Assembly (NCBI GenBank): GCA_021160565.1
Contig: JAGHCG010000150.1
Coordinates: 1-5,914, forward strand
Direction of reading: 5' to 3'
From: a bacterium
Lineage (GTDB): Bacteria; Ratteibacteria; UBA8468; B48-G9; JAFGKM01
DNA: 5,914 nt
Part shown: positions 1 through 5,248 of the stretch, piece by piece
Numbering within the stretch: the first letter of the stretch is position 1
Layout: every line of letters begins with the position of its first letter
Program-made: the position numbers and the translations under genes
Notes under the pieces: model-generated
Databases searched by the model: none
Seen by the model: only the letters and a program-made list of their open reading frames with translations
What the model was told of the DNA's origin: nothing

Positions 1-215
1 CATCTATATTTACCCTCTTTTATTCTTACAGGTCTGAATTCATAATGGTCAATGAAAATATATGGAGAAGATGCTTCTGTTAGTAGCCACAATCTTTTCT
101 TTTTTCTGGTAGGTGGATAATAAAAAACCATATCAATAAAATCTTTTCCTGGATATGAAACCGCATCTTTCAAAGGAAAAATTCTGTCTTCTCTTATGAA
201 ATCTTTCTCATTCAT
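1..215 (-). CDS. Unidentified protein, N-terminal 71 residues (gene runs off the left edge)
   Basis: The reading frame is open from an ATG at 215-213 to the window edge. The visible protein begins MNEKDFIREDRIFPLKDAVS, then has a basic stretch (PPTRKKKR, about residues 39-46) and a segment rich in aromatic and hydrophobic residues (LWLLTEASSPYIFIDHYEF). No signal peptide, membrane helix or family motif can be recognised. Its ATG overlaps the TGA of the upstream sulfatase (ATGA), which implies translational coupling and one shared transcript. The AAAAAGAAAAG ahead of the start is only a weak ribosome site, as expected for a coupled gene. Co-transcription suggests a role connected with the sulfatase substrate, but that is inference. 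The 3' part lies outside the window, so family and length are unknown. Confidence 0.6.
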   Translation of the reverse strand, partial: MNEKDFIREDRIFPLKDAVSYPGKDFIDMVFYYPPTRKKKRLWLLTEASSPYIFIDHYEFRPVRIKEGKYR

Positions 216-1516
216 CTTTTCTTTTTCTCAAACCATATTATTTCAGGCTCTTCAACCCATGGAGGAGTTATAACTGCATTTTCTGGCGGGAAAACCGGAC
301 CTTTCAAAAGAGGGTCTTCAGTTTCTTCCATCCATTTTGTAAGTTCTTCTCTCAAATTCTCCAGAATATCTTTATATTCTTCCTTTTCAACAAGATTATT
401 TCTTTCAAGAGGGTCTGCTTCAAGGTCAAAAAGAAATTCAAAAGGTCTCAATTTATCAAAATATCCCATTTTTTTGAATAATTCTTTTGAGAATCCACTA
501 TCAACATTTGGTGGAAAATAAAAAGGTCTCACTTCAAAACTTCTTATATACTTATATTTTTCTGTCCTTATACTCCTCATCGGGTCATATGCAGCATGGT
601 ATGTAAGTTCTGTAAAAATTCTATCTCTGACTTTTTCTTTCTCCCCTTTAACAATCGGTAAGAAACTTTTTCCCTGCATAATTTCTGGAATTTCTATACC
701 AAGATAATCAAGAATTGTTGGAGTGAGGTCAAGATTTGAAAGGAGAGAATCTATTTTTTTCCCACCCTCAAATTCAGGACCTCTCATTATCAGAAAAATT
801 CCTATTCCAGGGTCAAAAAGAGTTGCTTTTGCTCCTGGAAAAGCTATTCCATGGTCTGTTGTAAGAATAATAAGTGTTCTATCAATCAGTTTTTTTCTCT
901 CCAGAACTTTTATAATTTCCTCTATACTTTTATCAACTCTTTCAACAAGTATATTTAAACTCGCTATATCTTTTTTAACTTCAATTGCATCTGGAAGAAA
1001 TTCAGGAACTTTTATATCTTCTGGAATTTTCTCAACTTCTGGAAATGGTCGATGAGTTTCAAAAACTCCTACTGAAATGAAAAATGGTTCAGGAGGGTTG
1101 TTTTCCAGAAATTCAATAACAAGAGGAACAATATCGACACAATATTTGGTTTTTCCAGTGAAATGTTTCTTATACCCCAGAATGTTTGATTTTGAAAATT
1201 CTGTTTCATGCTGAATACCAAAAAGAAAAGTGTTATATCCATTTTCAGATAAAATCTTTGGAAGATAAGGAACTTTTTCATCAAGAATAAATCCTCTATG
1301 AGCCAGTCCATAAACTCCATTATTATGTGGCATTAAAGAAGAAAACATACTTGCTCTACTTGGACTGCATTGGGGAGCCGTACAGAAATAGTTTGTAAAC
1401 AGAACCCCTTCTTCTGCCACTTTATTTATGGCAGGTGTTTTTACAGAAGCACCATAACATTCCAGATATCTTCCTGTATCATGCGTTATAATATGCAATA
1501 TATTCACTCTGTCCAT
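212..1516 (-). CDS. Type I sulfatase, heparan N-sulfatase (SGSH)-like, probably cytoplasmic
   Basis: This is a 434-residue alkaline-phosphatase-fold sulfatase. The signature CSPSRAS at residues 50-56 supplies Cys50, which in type I sulfatases is converted to formylglycine by a separate maturase not seen here. Other recognisable sites are HDTGR (12-16; Asp13 is a metal ligand), QHE with His103, ETHRPF with His155, TTDHG with Asp221-His222 (metal ligands), and Lys230. The run CSPSRASMFSSLMPHNNGVYGL resembles human sulfamidase SGSH more than arylsulfatases, so a sulfated or N-sulfated sugar is a reasonable substrate guess. The protein starts directly with the first beta strand (MDRVNILHII) and has no signal peptide, so it probably acts in the cytoplasm on imported oligosaccharides. 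The lysine usual in the GKxH motif is replaced (GIQH). The start lacks an SD; see the promoter entry. The family call is firm, the substrate is not. Confidence 0.93.
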   Translation of the reverse strand: MDRVNILHIITHDTGRYLECYGASVKTPAINKVAEEGVLFTNYFCTAPQCSPSRASMFSSLMPHNNGVYGLAHRGFILDEKVPYLPKILSENGYNTFLFGIQHETEFSKSNILGYKKHFTGKTKYCVDIVPLVIEFLENNPPEPFFISVGVFETHRPFPEVEKIPEDIKVPEFLPDAIEVKKDIASLNILVERVDKSIEEIIKVLERKKLIDRTLIILTTDHGIAFPGAKATLFDPGIGIFLIMRGPEFEGGKKIDSLLSNLDLTPTILDYLGIEIPEIMQGKSFLPIVKGEKEKVRDRIFTELTYHAAYDPMRSIRTEKYKYIRSFEVRPFYFPPNVDSGFSKELFKKMGYFDKLRPFEFLFDLEADPLERNNLVEKEEYKDILENLREELTKWMEETEDPLLKGPVFPPENAVITPPWVEEPEIIWFEKKKR

Positions 1517-1525
1517 AATATTCTA

Positions 1526-1553
1526 ATGATAAAATTTTTTCTTTAAAAGTCAA
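1526..1553 (-). promoter_or_regulatory. Sigma-70-type promoter for the sulfatase operon
   Basis: Read on the minus strand, TTGACT (1553-1548) and TATCAT (1531-1526) are separated by 16 bases, matching 5 of 6 positions of both consensus boxes. Transcription would begin around 1519-1520, only a few bases before the ATG at 1516-1514. There is no SD-like sequence in between, so the transcript would be leaderless or nearly so. This is a prediction from sequence only; an AT-rich background raises the chance of a false match. Confidence 0.5.
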
Positions 1554-1666
1554 GTTTATTTCGGGTCTAAAAATAAAAAAGAAGGTAAGAGAGAATTGAA
1601 AGTTTCAAATTTAGAACACAGATTTATAAAGTAAAGTGAGAAACACTTTTGAAGATTCAGAAAATA

Positions 1667-1737
1667 TTGACAGAGATGAGAAAATATGGGAAAAAATAAT
1701 AAATAATTTCAGTTGACAGAATAAAAACTTTTAGGGA
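1667..1737 (+). repeat. Gapped direct repeat TTGACAGA-N13-GGGA, two copies upstream of glnA
   Basis: TTGACAGA occurs at 1667-1674 and 1713-1720. Each copy is followed after exactly 13 bases by GGGA (1688-1691 and 1734-1737). The copies are 46 bases apart. The second TTGACA could be a promoter -35 element, or both copies could be operator half-sites for a nitrogen regulator. The N13 parts are not similar to each other. Confidence 0.4.
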
Positions 1738-1743
1738 TTTTAT
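1713..1743 (+). promoter_or_regulatory. Candidate glnA promoter
   Basis: A perfect -35 box, TTGACA (1713-1718), is followed by TTTTAT (1738-1743) as the best -10 candidate. The spacing is long at 19 bases and the -10 matches only 4 of 6 positions, which could mean an activated promoter. No sigma-54 motif (GG-N10-GC type) is visible. A start near 1750 would leave a leader of about 80 bases that contains the terminator-like hairpin at 1780-1810. Confidence 0.4.
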
Positions 1744-1779
1744 ATGAAAACAAAGGAGCAAACTTAAATAATAGAGTGG

Positions 1780-1810
1780 CCCAGCAAAATGGCTGGGTTT
1801 TTTATTTTTA
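1780..1810 (+). terminator. Intrinsic-terminator-like hairpin in the glnA leader (possible attenuator)
   Basis: CCCAGC (1780-1785) pairs with GCTGGG (1792-1797) around a six-base loop, followed at once by six T (1798-1803) and then ATTTTT. This is a classic rho-independent terminator on the plus strand; on the minus strand no T-run follows. No plus-strand gene lies upstream in the window, and the hairpin ends only about 13 bases before the glnA SD, so it sits inside the expected glnA leader. That position suggests termination control of glnA. No clear anti-terminator pairing or known riboswitch core was found by eye. Confidence 0.7.
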
Positions 1811-1832
1811 ATTAGATTGAAAGGAGGAGAAA

Positions 1833-3161
1833 ATGGGATATACAAAAGAAGATGTTCTGAGGATAGTAAAAGAAAATGATGTGAAATTCATCAGATTATG
1901 GTTTACAGATATATTTGGACAAGTTAAAAGTTTTGCCATTACAGACAGTCAACTTGAAGATGCTCTGGAAAATGGAATTGGATTTGATGGTTCTTCAATT
2001 ACAGGATATCAGGATATTGAAGAAAGTGATATGGTGGCAATGCCTGACCCTGCTACATTTGCTTTGCTTCCATGGAGACCAAGAGAAAAAGCAGTAGGAA
2101 GAATGATATGCGATATTCTGCATCCAGGTGGAAAACCATATGAAGGAGACCCCAGATATGTTCTTAAAAAAGCACTTGAAAGAGCAAAAAAAATGGGATT
2201 TGACCATTTTTATGTTGGACCTGAACTTGAATATTTTTATTTAAAATCTGAAAAAGACCCACAGATTCTTGATAAAGGTAGTTATTTCGATTTAACCACT
2301 CTTGATGTCGCCTCAAATTTAAGGAGGGATACAATTCTGGCTCTTGAAGAGATGGGAATAAGAGTTGAATATTCTCATCATGAAGTTGGATACTCCCAGC
2401 ATGAAATTGATATGAGATATGACGATGCGTTGAAAATGGCTGATAATGTTATTACCTACAGAATTGTTGTTAAAGAAATTGCTCAGCAGAATGGAGTTTA
2501 TGCAACATTCATGCCAAAACCAATTTTTGGAATTAATGGTTCTGGAATGCATACTCATCAATCTCTTTTCAGAGGAAATGTAAATGCTTTTTTCTCTCCG
2601 GATGATAAATACCACCTTTCTGATATTGCAAAACACTATATTGCAGGTCTTCTCAAACACGCTAAGGAAATCTGTGTAATTTTTGCACAGTGGGTAAACT
2701 CATATAAAAGACTTATTCCGGGATATGAAGCACCTGTTTATATTGCATGGAGTCAGAGAAACAGGTCTGCTTTGATCAGAGTTCCTTTTTATCACCCTGG
2801 AAAAGAGAAAGCAACAAGAATTGAATTCAGGTCTCCTGACCCTGCATGTAATCCATATCTCACATTTGCAGCAATGCTTCATGCAGGTCTTGAAGGAATT
2901 GAGAAAAAATATGAACTCCCTGACCCGATTGATAAAAACCTTTATGAATTGAGTGAGAAAGAGAGAAAAGAAATGGGAATCGAATCATTACCGGATAGTT
3001 TGGGACATGCTATTGCAATTGCAGAGGACAGTGAACTGGTGAAAAAAATTCTTGGACCACACATATTTCCCAGATATATTGAACTTAAAAAAATGGAATG
3101 GGAAGAATACAGAATACAGGTAACCGAATATGAAATTAAAAAATATCTTCCAATTCTTTAA
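1833..3161 (+). CDS. glnA: Type I glutamine synthetase
   Basis: Catalyses ATP-dependent formation of glutamine from glutamate and ammonia in the cytoplasm, the main entry of ammonium into metabolism; type I enzymes are dodecamers. The 442-residue protein has the full set of signatures: FDGSSITGY (51-59), metal and substrate glutamates in GPELEYF (Glu131, Glu133), SHHE (184) and HEID (191), the ATP-binding KPIFGINGSGMHTHQS (229-244, His240), NSYKRLIPGYEAP (289-301, flap Glu299), NRSALIR (310-316), and RIEFRSPDPACNPYL (329-343). It lacks the roughly 25-residue insert of adenylylated GSI-beta enzymes. Where Bacillus GlnA has the feedback-sensing Arg62 (FVRIEESD), this protein has Asp61 (YQDIEESD). 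It resembles the GlnA2-type of Actinobacteria and Chloroflexi. The start is set by a strong AAGGAGGAG (1821-1829), five to six bases from the ATG. No nitrogen-regulation gene is adjacent. Confidence 0.97.
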   Translation: MGYTKEDVLRIVKENDVKFIRLWFTDIFGQVKSFAITDSQLEDALENGIGFDGSSITGYQDIEESDMVAMPDPATFALLPWRPREKAVGRMICDILHPGGKPYEGDPRYVLKKALERAKKMGFDHFYVGPELEYFYLKSEKDPQILDKGSYFDLTTLDVASNLRRDTILALEEMGIRVEYSHHEVGYSQHEIDMRYDDALKMADNVITYRIVVKEIAQQNGVYATFMPKPIFGINGSGMHTHQSLFRGNVNAFFSPDDKYHLSDIAKHYIAGLLKHAKEICVIFAQWVNSYKRLIPGYEAPVYIAWSQRNRSALIRVPFYHPGKEKATRIEFRSPDPACNPYLTFAAMLHAGLEGIEKKYELPDPIDKNLYELSEKERKEMGIESLPDSLGHAIAIAEDSELVKKILGPHIFPRYIELKKMEWEEYRIQVTEYEIKKYLPIL

Positions 3162-3173
3162 TCATAATTAATA

Positions 3174-3181
3174 CATCTAAC
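3174..3181 (+). repeat. CATCTAAC, left copy of a direct repeat bracketing the accessory cluster
   Basis: The 8-base word lies 12 bases after the glnA stop codon. An identical copy at 5180-5187 lies 21 bases after the stop of the TIGR02391 gene. It could be a target duplication or recombination core left by acquisition of the island, but eight bases is short and chance is possible. Confidence 0.25.
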
Positions 3182-3213
3182 CTCTAAAAGAATTTACAAT
3201 TCATTTCAATGTA

Positions 3214-3268
3214 TCCGTAGAAGAAATACTATCTGAAAGATTCTATAAACTTGTACCCATCCTACGGA
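3214..3268. repeat. Seven-base inverted repeat downstream of glnA
   Basis: TCCGTAG (3214-3220) is exactly complementary to CTACGGA (3262-3268), with 41 bases between. The arms look like a tRNA acceptor stem, but the whole element is 55 bases, too short for a tRNA, and no anticodon or T-loop is present. Its function is unknown; it may be part of a structured glnA 3' end. Confidence 0.45.
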
Positions 3269-3282
3269 AAAACTCTCCTGTT

Positions 3283-3315
3283 AACCTTTTTCTAACCGCG
3301 TAGGTTAGAAGGGTT
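3283..3315. repeat. Strong hairpin in the glnA to mntA intergenic region
   Basis: TTCTAACC (3290-3297) pairs with GGTTAGAA (3303-3310) around the five-base loop GCGTA, and is extended by AACC (3283-3286) with GGTT (3312-3315) across a small internal loop. That gives 12 base pairs. No T-run follows, so it is not a clear intrinsic terminator, though it could protect or end the glnA transcript. A further TCTAACC lies at 3176-3182. The rest of the gap 3162-3415 shows no gene. Confidence 0.6.
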
Positions 3316-3415
3316 CAAATTTACTCCACAAATTTTCTATCTCTGCAAAATCTTATTTGAAAAACAGAATCCAGTATTGAAAAATTTTTAGGATAATTTA
3401 TACTTTCATGCTCCT

Positions 3416-3450
3416 TTGACTTCTTATCCCTCTTTACTGTATATTATAAT
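3416..3450 (+). promoter_or_regulatory. Promoter for the small ORF-mntA-hepT operon
   Basis: TTGACT (3416-3421) is followed after 18 bases by TATATT (3440-3445), which overlaps a perfect TATAAT (3445-3450). Either -10 box could serve; the first has the better spacing, the second the better sequence. Transcription would start near 3452-3458, giving a leader of about 50 bases before the first ribosome site. This separates the toxin-antitoxin operon from glnA transcription. Confidence 0.6.
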
Positions 3451-3505
3451 ATGAAACTTAGGAAACAACTATAAATCTTGGGAAGGAAAAGGAGTTAAAT
3501 CAGTG

Positions 3506-3640
3506 ATGAAAAATTTTTTTGAAATAGCCATCCCAGAAGTCCACATTCGCAATGCGTATATGACCGAGGTAGGTGTATTCTGCATGTCCCAGATGAAAAT
3601 TTCAATTTTTCAAAAAAGATATAGCCCATTAGAGGTGTAA
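3506..3640 (+). CDS. Small ORF of 44 residues leading the toxin-antitoxin operon
   Basis: The frame runs from ATG 3506 to TAA 3638-3640 and starts MKNFFEIAIPEV. An AAAAGGAG (3487-3494) lies 11 bases upstream of the ATG; a GTG at 3503 in the same frame has better spacing (8 bases) and would add one residue. The stop lies five bases before the mntA ATG, a typical operon gap. The protein has no signal peptide or recognised motif. The DNA of its middle part (about 3528-3600) is richer in GC than its surroundings. It may be a real small protein, a leader peptide coupling translation to mntA, or the remnant of a larger gene. I do not recognise a family. Confidence 0.4.
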   Translation: MKNFFEIAIPEVHIRNAYMTEVGVFCMSQMKISIFQKRYSPLEV

Positions 3641-3645
3641 ATAAA

Positions 3646-3948
3646 ATGAAAAAAGAAGAAATTATTGAATTACTGAAAGCGCACAAAAAAGATATTGAGA
3701 AATTCGGTGTAAAAAGAATAGGAATATTTGGGTCATTTGTTCGTAATGAGGATGTTGAGAATAGCGACATAGACCTGATTGTAGAGTTTAAAAAGGGGGC
3801 GGGGACGTTTAAGAATTTTGGAGGGTTAATAGAATACTTGGAGAGACTCTTCAACAGATCTGTTGATATTTTAACGCCGATAGGTGTGGAATCCATAAGA
3901 AACGAGGAGATAAAAGAAAACATAAAACGGGAAATTATATATGTCTAA
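3646..3948 (+). CDS. mntA: MNT-type minimal nucleotidyltransferase antitoxin
   Basis: A 100-residue protein of the minimal nucleotidyltransferase family. The catalytic motif is complete: Gly29-Ser30, then ten residues, then Asp41-Ile-Asp43 (GS-x10-D-x-D, in GSFVRNEDVENSDIDL), with a third acidic residue probably Asp74 in VDIL. In characterised HEPN/MNT pairs this protein transfers AMP to a tyrosine of the HEPN toxin and so inactivates it. The start is supported by GAGGTG (3632-3637) eight bases before the ATG. The last eight bases overlap the start of hepT, so the two are translated together. The length is normal for the family and no key residue is missing. It lies in an operon promoted from about 3416-3450. 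Confidence 0.93.
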   Translation: MKKEEIIELLKAHKKDIEKFGVKRIGIFGSFVRNEDVENSDIDLIVEFKKGAGTFKNFGGLIEYLERLFNRSVDILTPIGVESIRNEEIKENIKREIIYV

Positions 3949-4309
3949 GAGGGGTGATAAAGAATACATAAAGGATATTCTGGTTGCCTGTGAAAATATA
4001 TTGAGATATAAAGAGGGGTATGATTTTGAGATGTTTATGCACGATAGAAAGACTCAAGATGCAATAGTTAGAAACATTGAAATAATTGGAGAAGCTGTGA
4101 AAAATATATCTGAAAATTTAAAAGAGAAATACAAAGAGATAGAGTGGAAAGAGATTGCCAAGACAAGAGATAAACTTATTCATTCATATTTTGGAATTGA
4201 TCTGGATATTGTCTGGGACATAATAAACATAGAGATACCTCGTTTGAAGGTGCAAATAAAAGAAATAATTCAAAGGGAAGGGTGGAACAATGAAAAACAT
4301 AAATTATAG
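3941..4309 (+). CDS. hepT: HEPN (DUF86) RNase toxin, HepT family
   Basis: A 122-residue all-helical HEPN protein. The active-site motif R-x4-H-x-Y is intact: Arg76, His81 and Tyr83 in RDKLIHSYF. Arg and His form the ribonuclease site at a dimer interface, and in studied homologues a tyrosine of this motif receives AMP from MntA. Also typical of DUF86 are a DILVACENI helix near the N terminus (12-20), QDAIVRNIEIIGEA (39-52) and GIDLDIVWDII (85-95). Known members cleave mRNA or tRNA and act as toxins or in phage defence; the target here is unknown. The gene overlaps mntA by eight bases. No stop or frameshift disrupts it, so the pair is probably functional. The spacer that follows begins at its TAG codon. 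Confidence 0.93.
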   Translation: MSKRGDKEYIKDILVACENILRYKEGYDFEMFMHDRKTQDAIVRNIEIIGEAVKNISENLKEKYKEIEWKEIAKTRDKLIHSYFGIDLDIVWDIINIEIPRLKVQIKEIIQREGWNNEKHKL

Positions 4310-4447
4310 CGTTATGCGGACCTTTTCGCCTACTATCGCAGGCTCATCCTTCGGGTCTGCTGAGAGAAGGATATGTGGCTTCGCCTTCGGCTATGCCCAA
4401 ATTTCGCATTGCGGCGAAACTCCATATATCCCCAGAACGTTATATGA
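4310..4447 (+). repeat. Structured, GC-richer spacer between hepT and the TIGR02391 gene
   Basis: The spacer holds nested inverted repeats: TTTCGCC (4324-4330) with GGCGAAA (4413-4419) as an outer stem; ATCCTTC (4346-4352) with GAAGGAT (4366-4372); TTTCGC (4402-4407) with GCGAAA (4414-4419), which competes with the outer stem; and CATATA (4423-4428) with TATATG (4441-4446). CGTTAT occurs directly repeated at both ends (4310-4315 and 4438-4443). Base composition differs sharply from the flanking AT-rich genes. The layout recalls recombination or folded sites between cassette-borne genes, such as integron attC, but the required inverted core pair (RYYYAAC with GTTRRRY) is not clean, so this is only a comparison. 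It could also be a structured RNA. Confidence 0.6.
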
Positions 4448-4465
4448 AATGGAGAAGAAGAAACC

Positions 4466-5158
4466 ATGGCTAATTTCAGATTAATAGGAATCAAGTTAGG
4501 AGAAGGAGTAAAATACACCACATCAATAAACGAGATTAATAGAATAGCCTCCGCCATCTTTAATTTTGAGGTTTCTTCACATCCACATGAGAGTATTACA
4601 TCCTCTCGCTCACAATTGATTTATGACTGGGTAATGACTCTGGCTGAACAACCTATTGAAGAAAAAAAGAAATTGCAACTCCTTCAAGAGTTTATAAATG
4701 CATTAACTTCTGAAGATAGTCCCTTAAGAAATTTGATAAAAGAGACCGTCAAATTGTCTGAAGTGGATTTCTGGGGCATTATTCATAAGGATATTATTAG
4801 AGTGACCAAAAACAAATTTGAGGATGGATATTATGCAGATGCTGTAGAATCTGCCTTTAAAGAAATTAATAAACGAGTTAAGGAAATAGTAAAAAATAAA
4901 ACAGGAAAAGAGTTGGATGGAGTGAGTCTCATGTACTATGCATTTTCTGAAAAAGATCCTATTATAGTTTTAGATGATCTTTCATCTAAAACAGGAAGGA
5001 ATATTCAAAAAGGATACATGCAGATCTTTGCTGGAGCCATGATAGGAATTAGAAATCCTAAAGCTCATGAGAACATCACTATCAGCAGAGAAAGAGCAAT
5101 TCATTTTATCTTTCTGGCAAGTCTTTTAATGTATAAGATAGATGAAGCAACATATTGA
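4466..5158 (+). CDS. TIGR02391/Ymh-family protein with HEPN-like R-x4-H motif
   Basis: A 230-residue, mainly helical protein. The C-terminal part (about 115-225) matches TIGR02391 (Hypoth_Ymh): YYADAVESAFKEINKRVKE (122-140), then GRNIQKGYMQIFAGAMIG (177-194), then RNPKAHE (196-202). Arg196-x4-His201 fits the HEPN ribonuclease motif. Family members are of unknown function and are often found in phage, plasmid and restriction loci. The N-terminal part (about 20-95), with RSQLIYDWVMTLAEQP (48-63), is a separate helical region of unknown role, perhaps a sensing or partner domain. There is no signal peptide or membrane segment. GGAGAAG (4451-4457) supports the ATG at 4466. The gene is in line with mntA-hepT, but the 156-base gap holds a structured spacer, and no clear promoter of its own was found. 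A role in abortive-infection-like defence is inference. Confidence 0.85.
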   Translation: MANFRLIGIKLGEGVKYTTSINEINRIASAIFNFEVSSHPHESITSSRSQLIYDWVMTLAEQPIEEKKKLQLLQEFINALTSEDSPLRNLIKETVKLSEVDFWGIIHKDIIRVTKNKFEDGYYADAVESAFKEINKRVKEIVKNKTGKELDGVSLMYYAFSEKDPIIVLDDLSSKTGRNIQKGYMQIFAGAMIGIRNPKAHENITISRERAIHFIFLASLLMYKIDEATY

Positions 5159-5179
5159 AAAGGAAAACAAGCCCCACTT

Positions 5180-5248
5180 CATCTAACAAGCGAGTAGAGG
5201 TTCGCTTTGCTCGTCCAAATTGTCTTCACCGAAACTTCGGATACCTCC
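5180..5248 (+). repeat. Structured spacer after the TIGR02391 gene, starting with CATCTAAC
   Basis: This begins with the right copy of CATCTAAC (5180-5187) and contains AAGCGA (5188-5193) with TCGCTT (5202-5207), GAGGT (5197-5201) with ACCTC (5243-5247), and CCGAA (5229-5233) with TTCGG (5236-5240). The stems overlap in part, so two folds compete. It is similar in style (TTCG-rich, GC-richer than the genes) to the spacer at 4310-4447. ATCTAAC fits the inverse core RYYYAAC of attC sites, but no matching GTTRRRY end was found. Confidence 0.45.

Noticed and set aside
723..1055. A 110-codon plus-strand frame opposite the sulfatase
   Set aside because: It is antisense to conserved sulfatase motifs; the serine/isoleucine-rich composition is that of a reverse-frame shadow.
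1744..1767. A seven-codon upstream ORF as a glnA leader peptide
   Set aside because: Its ATG would lie at or before the predicted transcription start, and it has no ribosome site.
1657..1845. A minus-strand frame in the glnA leader
   Set aside because: It covers the promoter and terminator hairpin and runs into the glnA start; low-complexity AT-rich DNA explains the open frame.
3214..3268. A tRNA, suggested by the 7-bp stem
   Set aside because: Only 55 bases long, with no D, anticodon or T-arm pattern and no CCA end.
3495..3923. A 142-codon minus-strand frame opposite mntA
   Set aside because: It is antisense to a gene with a complete MNT catalytic motif and has no family features.
4310..4447. 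A definite integron attC site
   Set aside because: CGTTAT ends are in direct rather than inverted order and the RYYYAAC/GTTRRRY pair is not clean; no integrase is present in the window.
4290..4484. A plus-strand open frame of 64 codons across the spacer after hepT
   Set aside because: It starts inside hepT, lies almost wholly on hairpin-forming repeats, overlaps the start of the next gene and has an unnatural composition.
5155..5242. Upstream part of the frame that ends at 5382, with a TTG start overlapping the TIGR02391 stop
   Set aside because: No ribosome site fits, and this part is made of inverted repeats; only the downstream part was kept, as a possible remnant.
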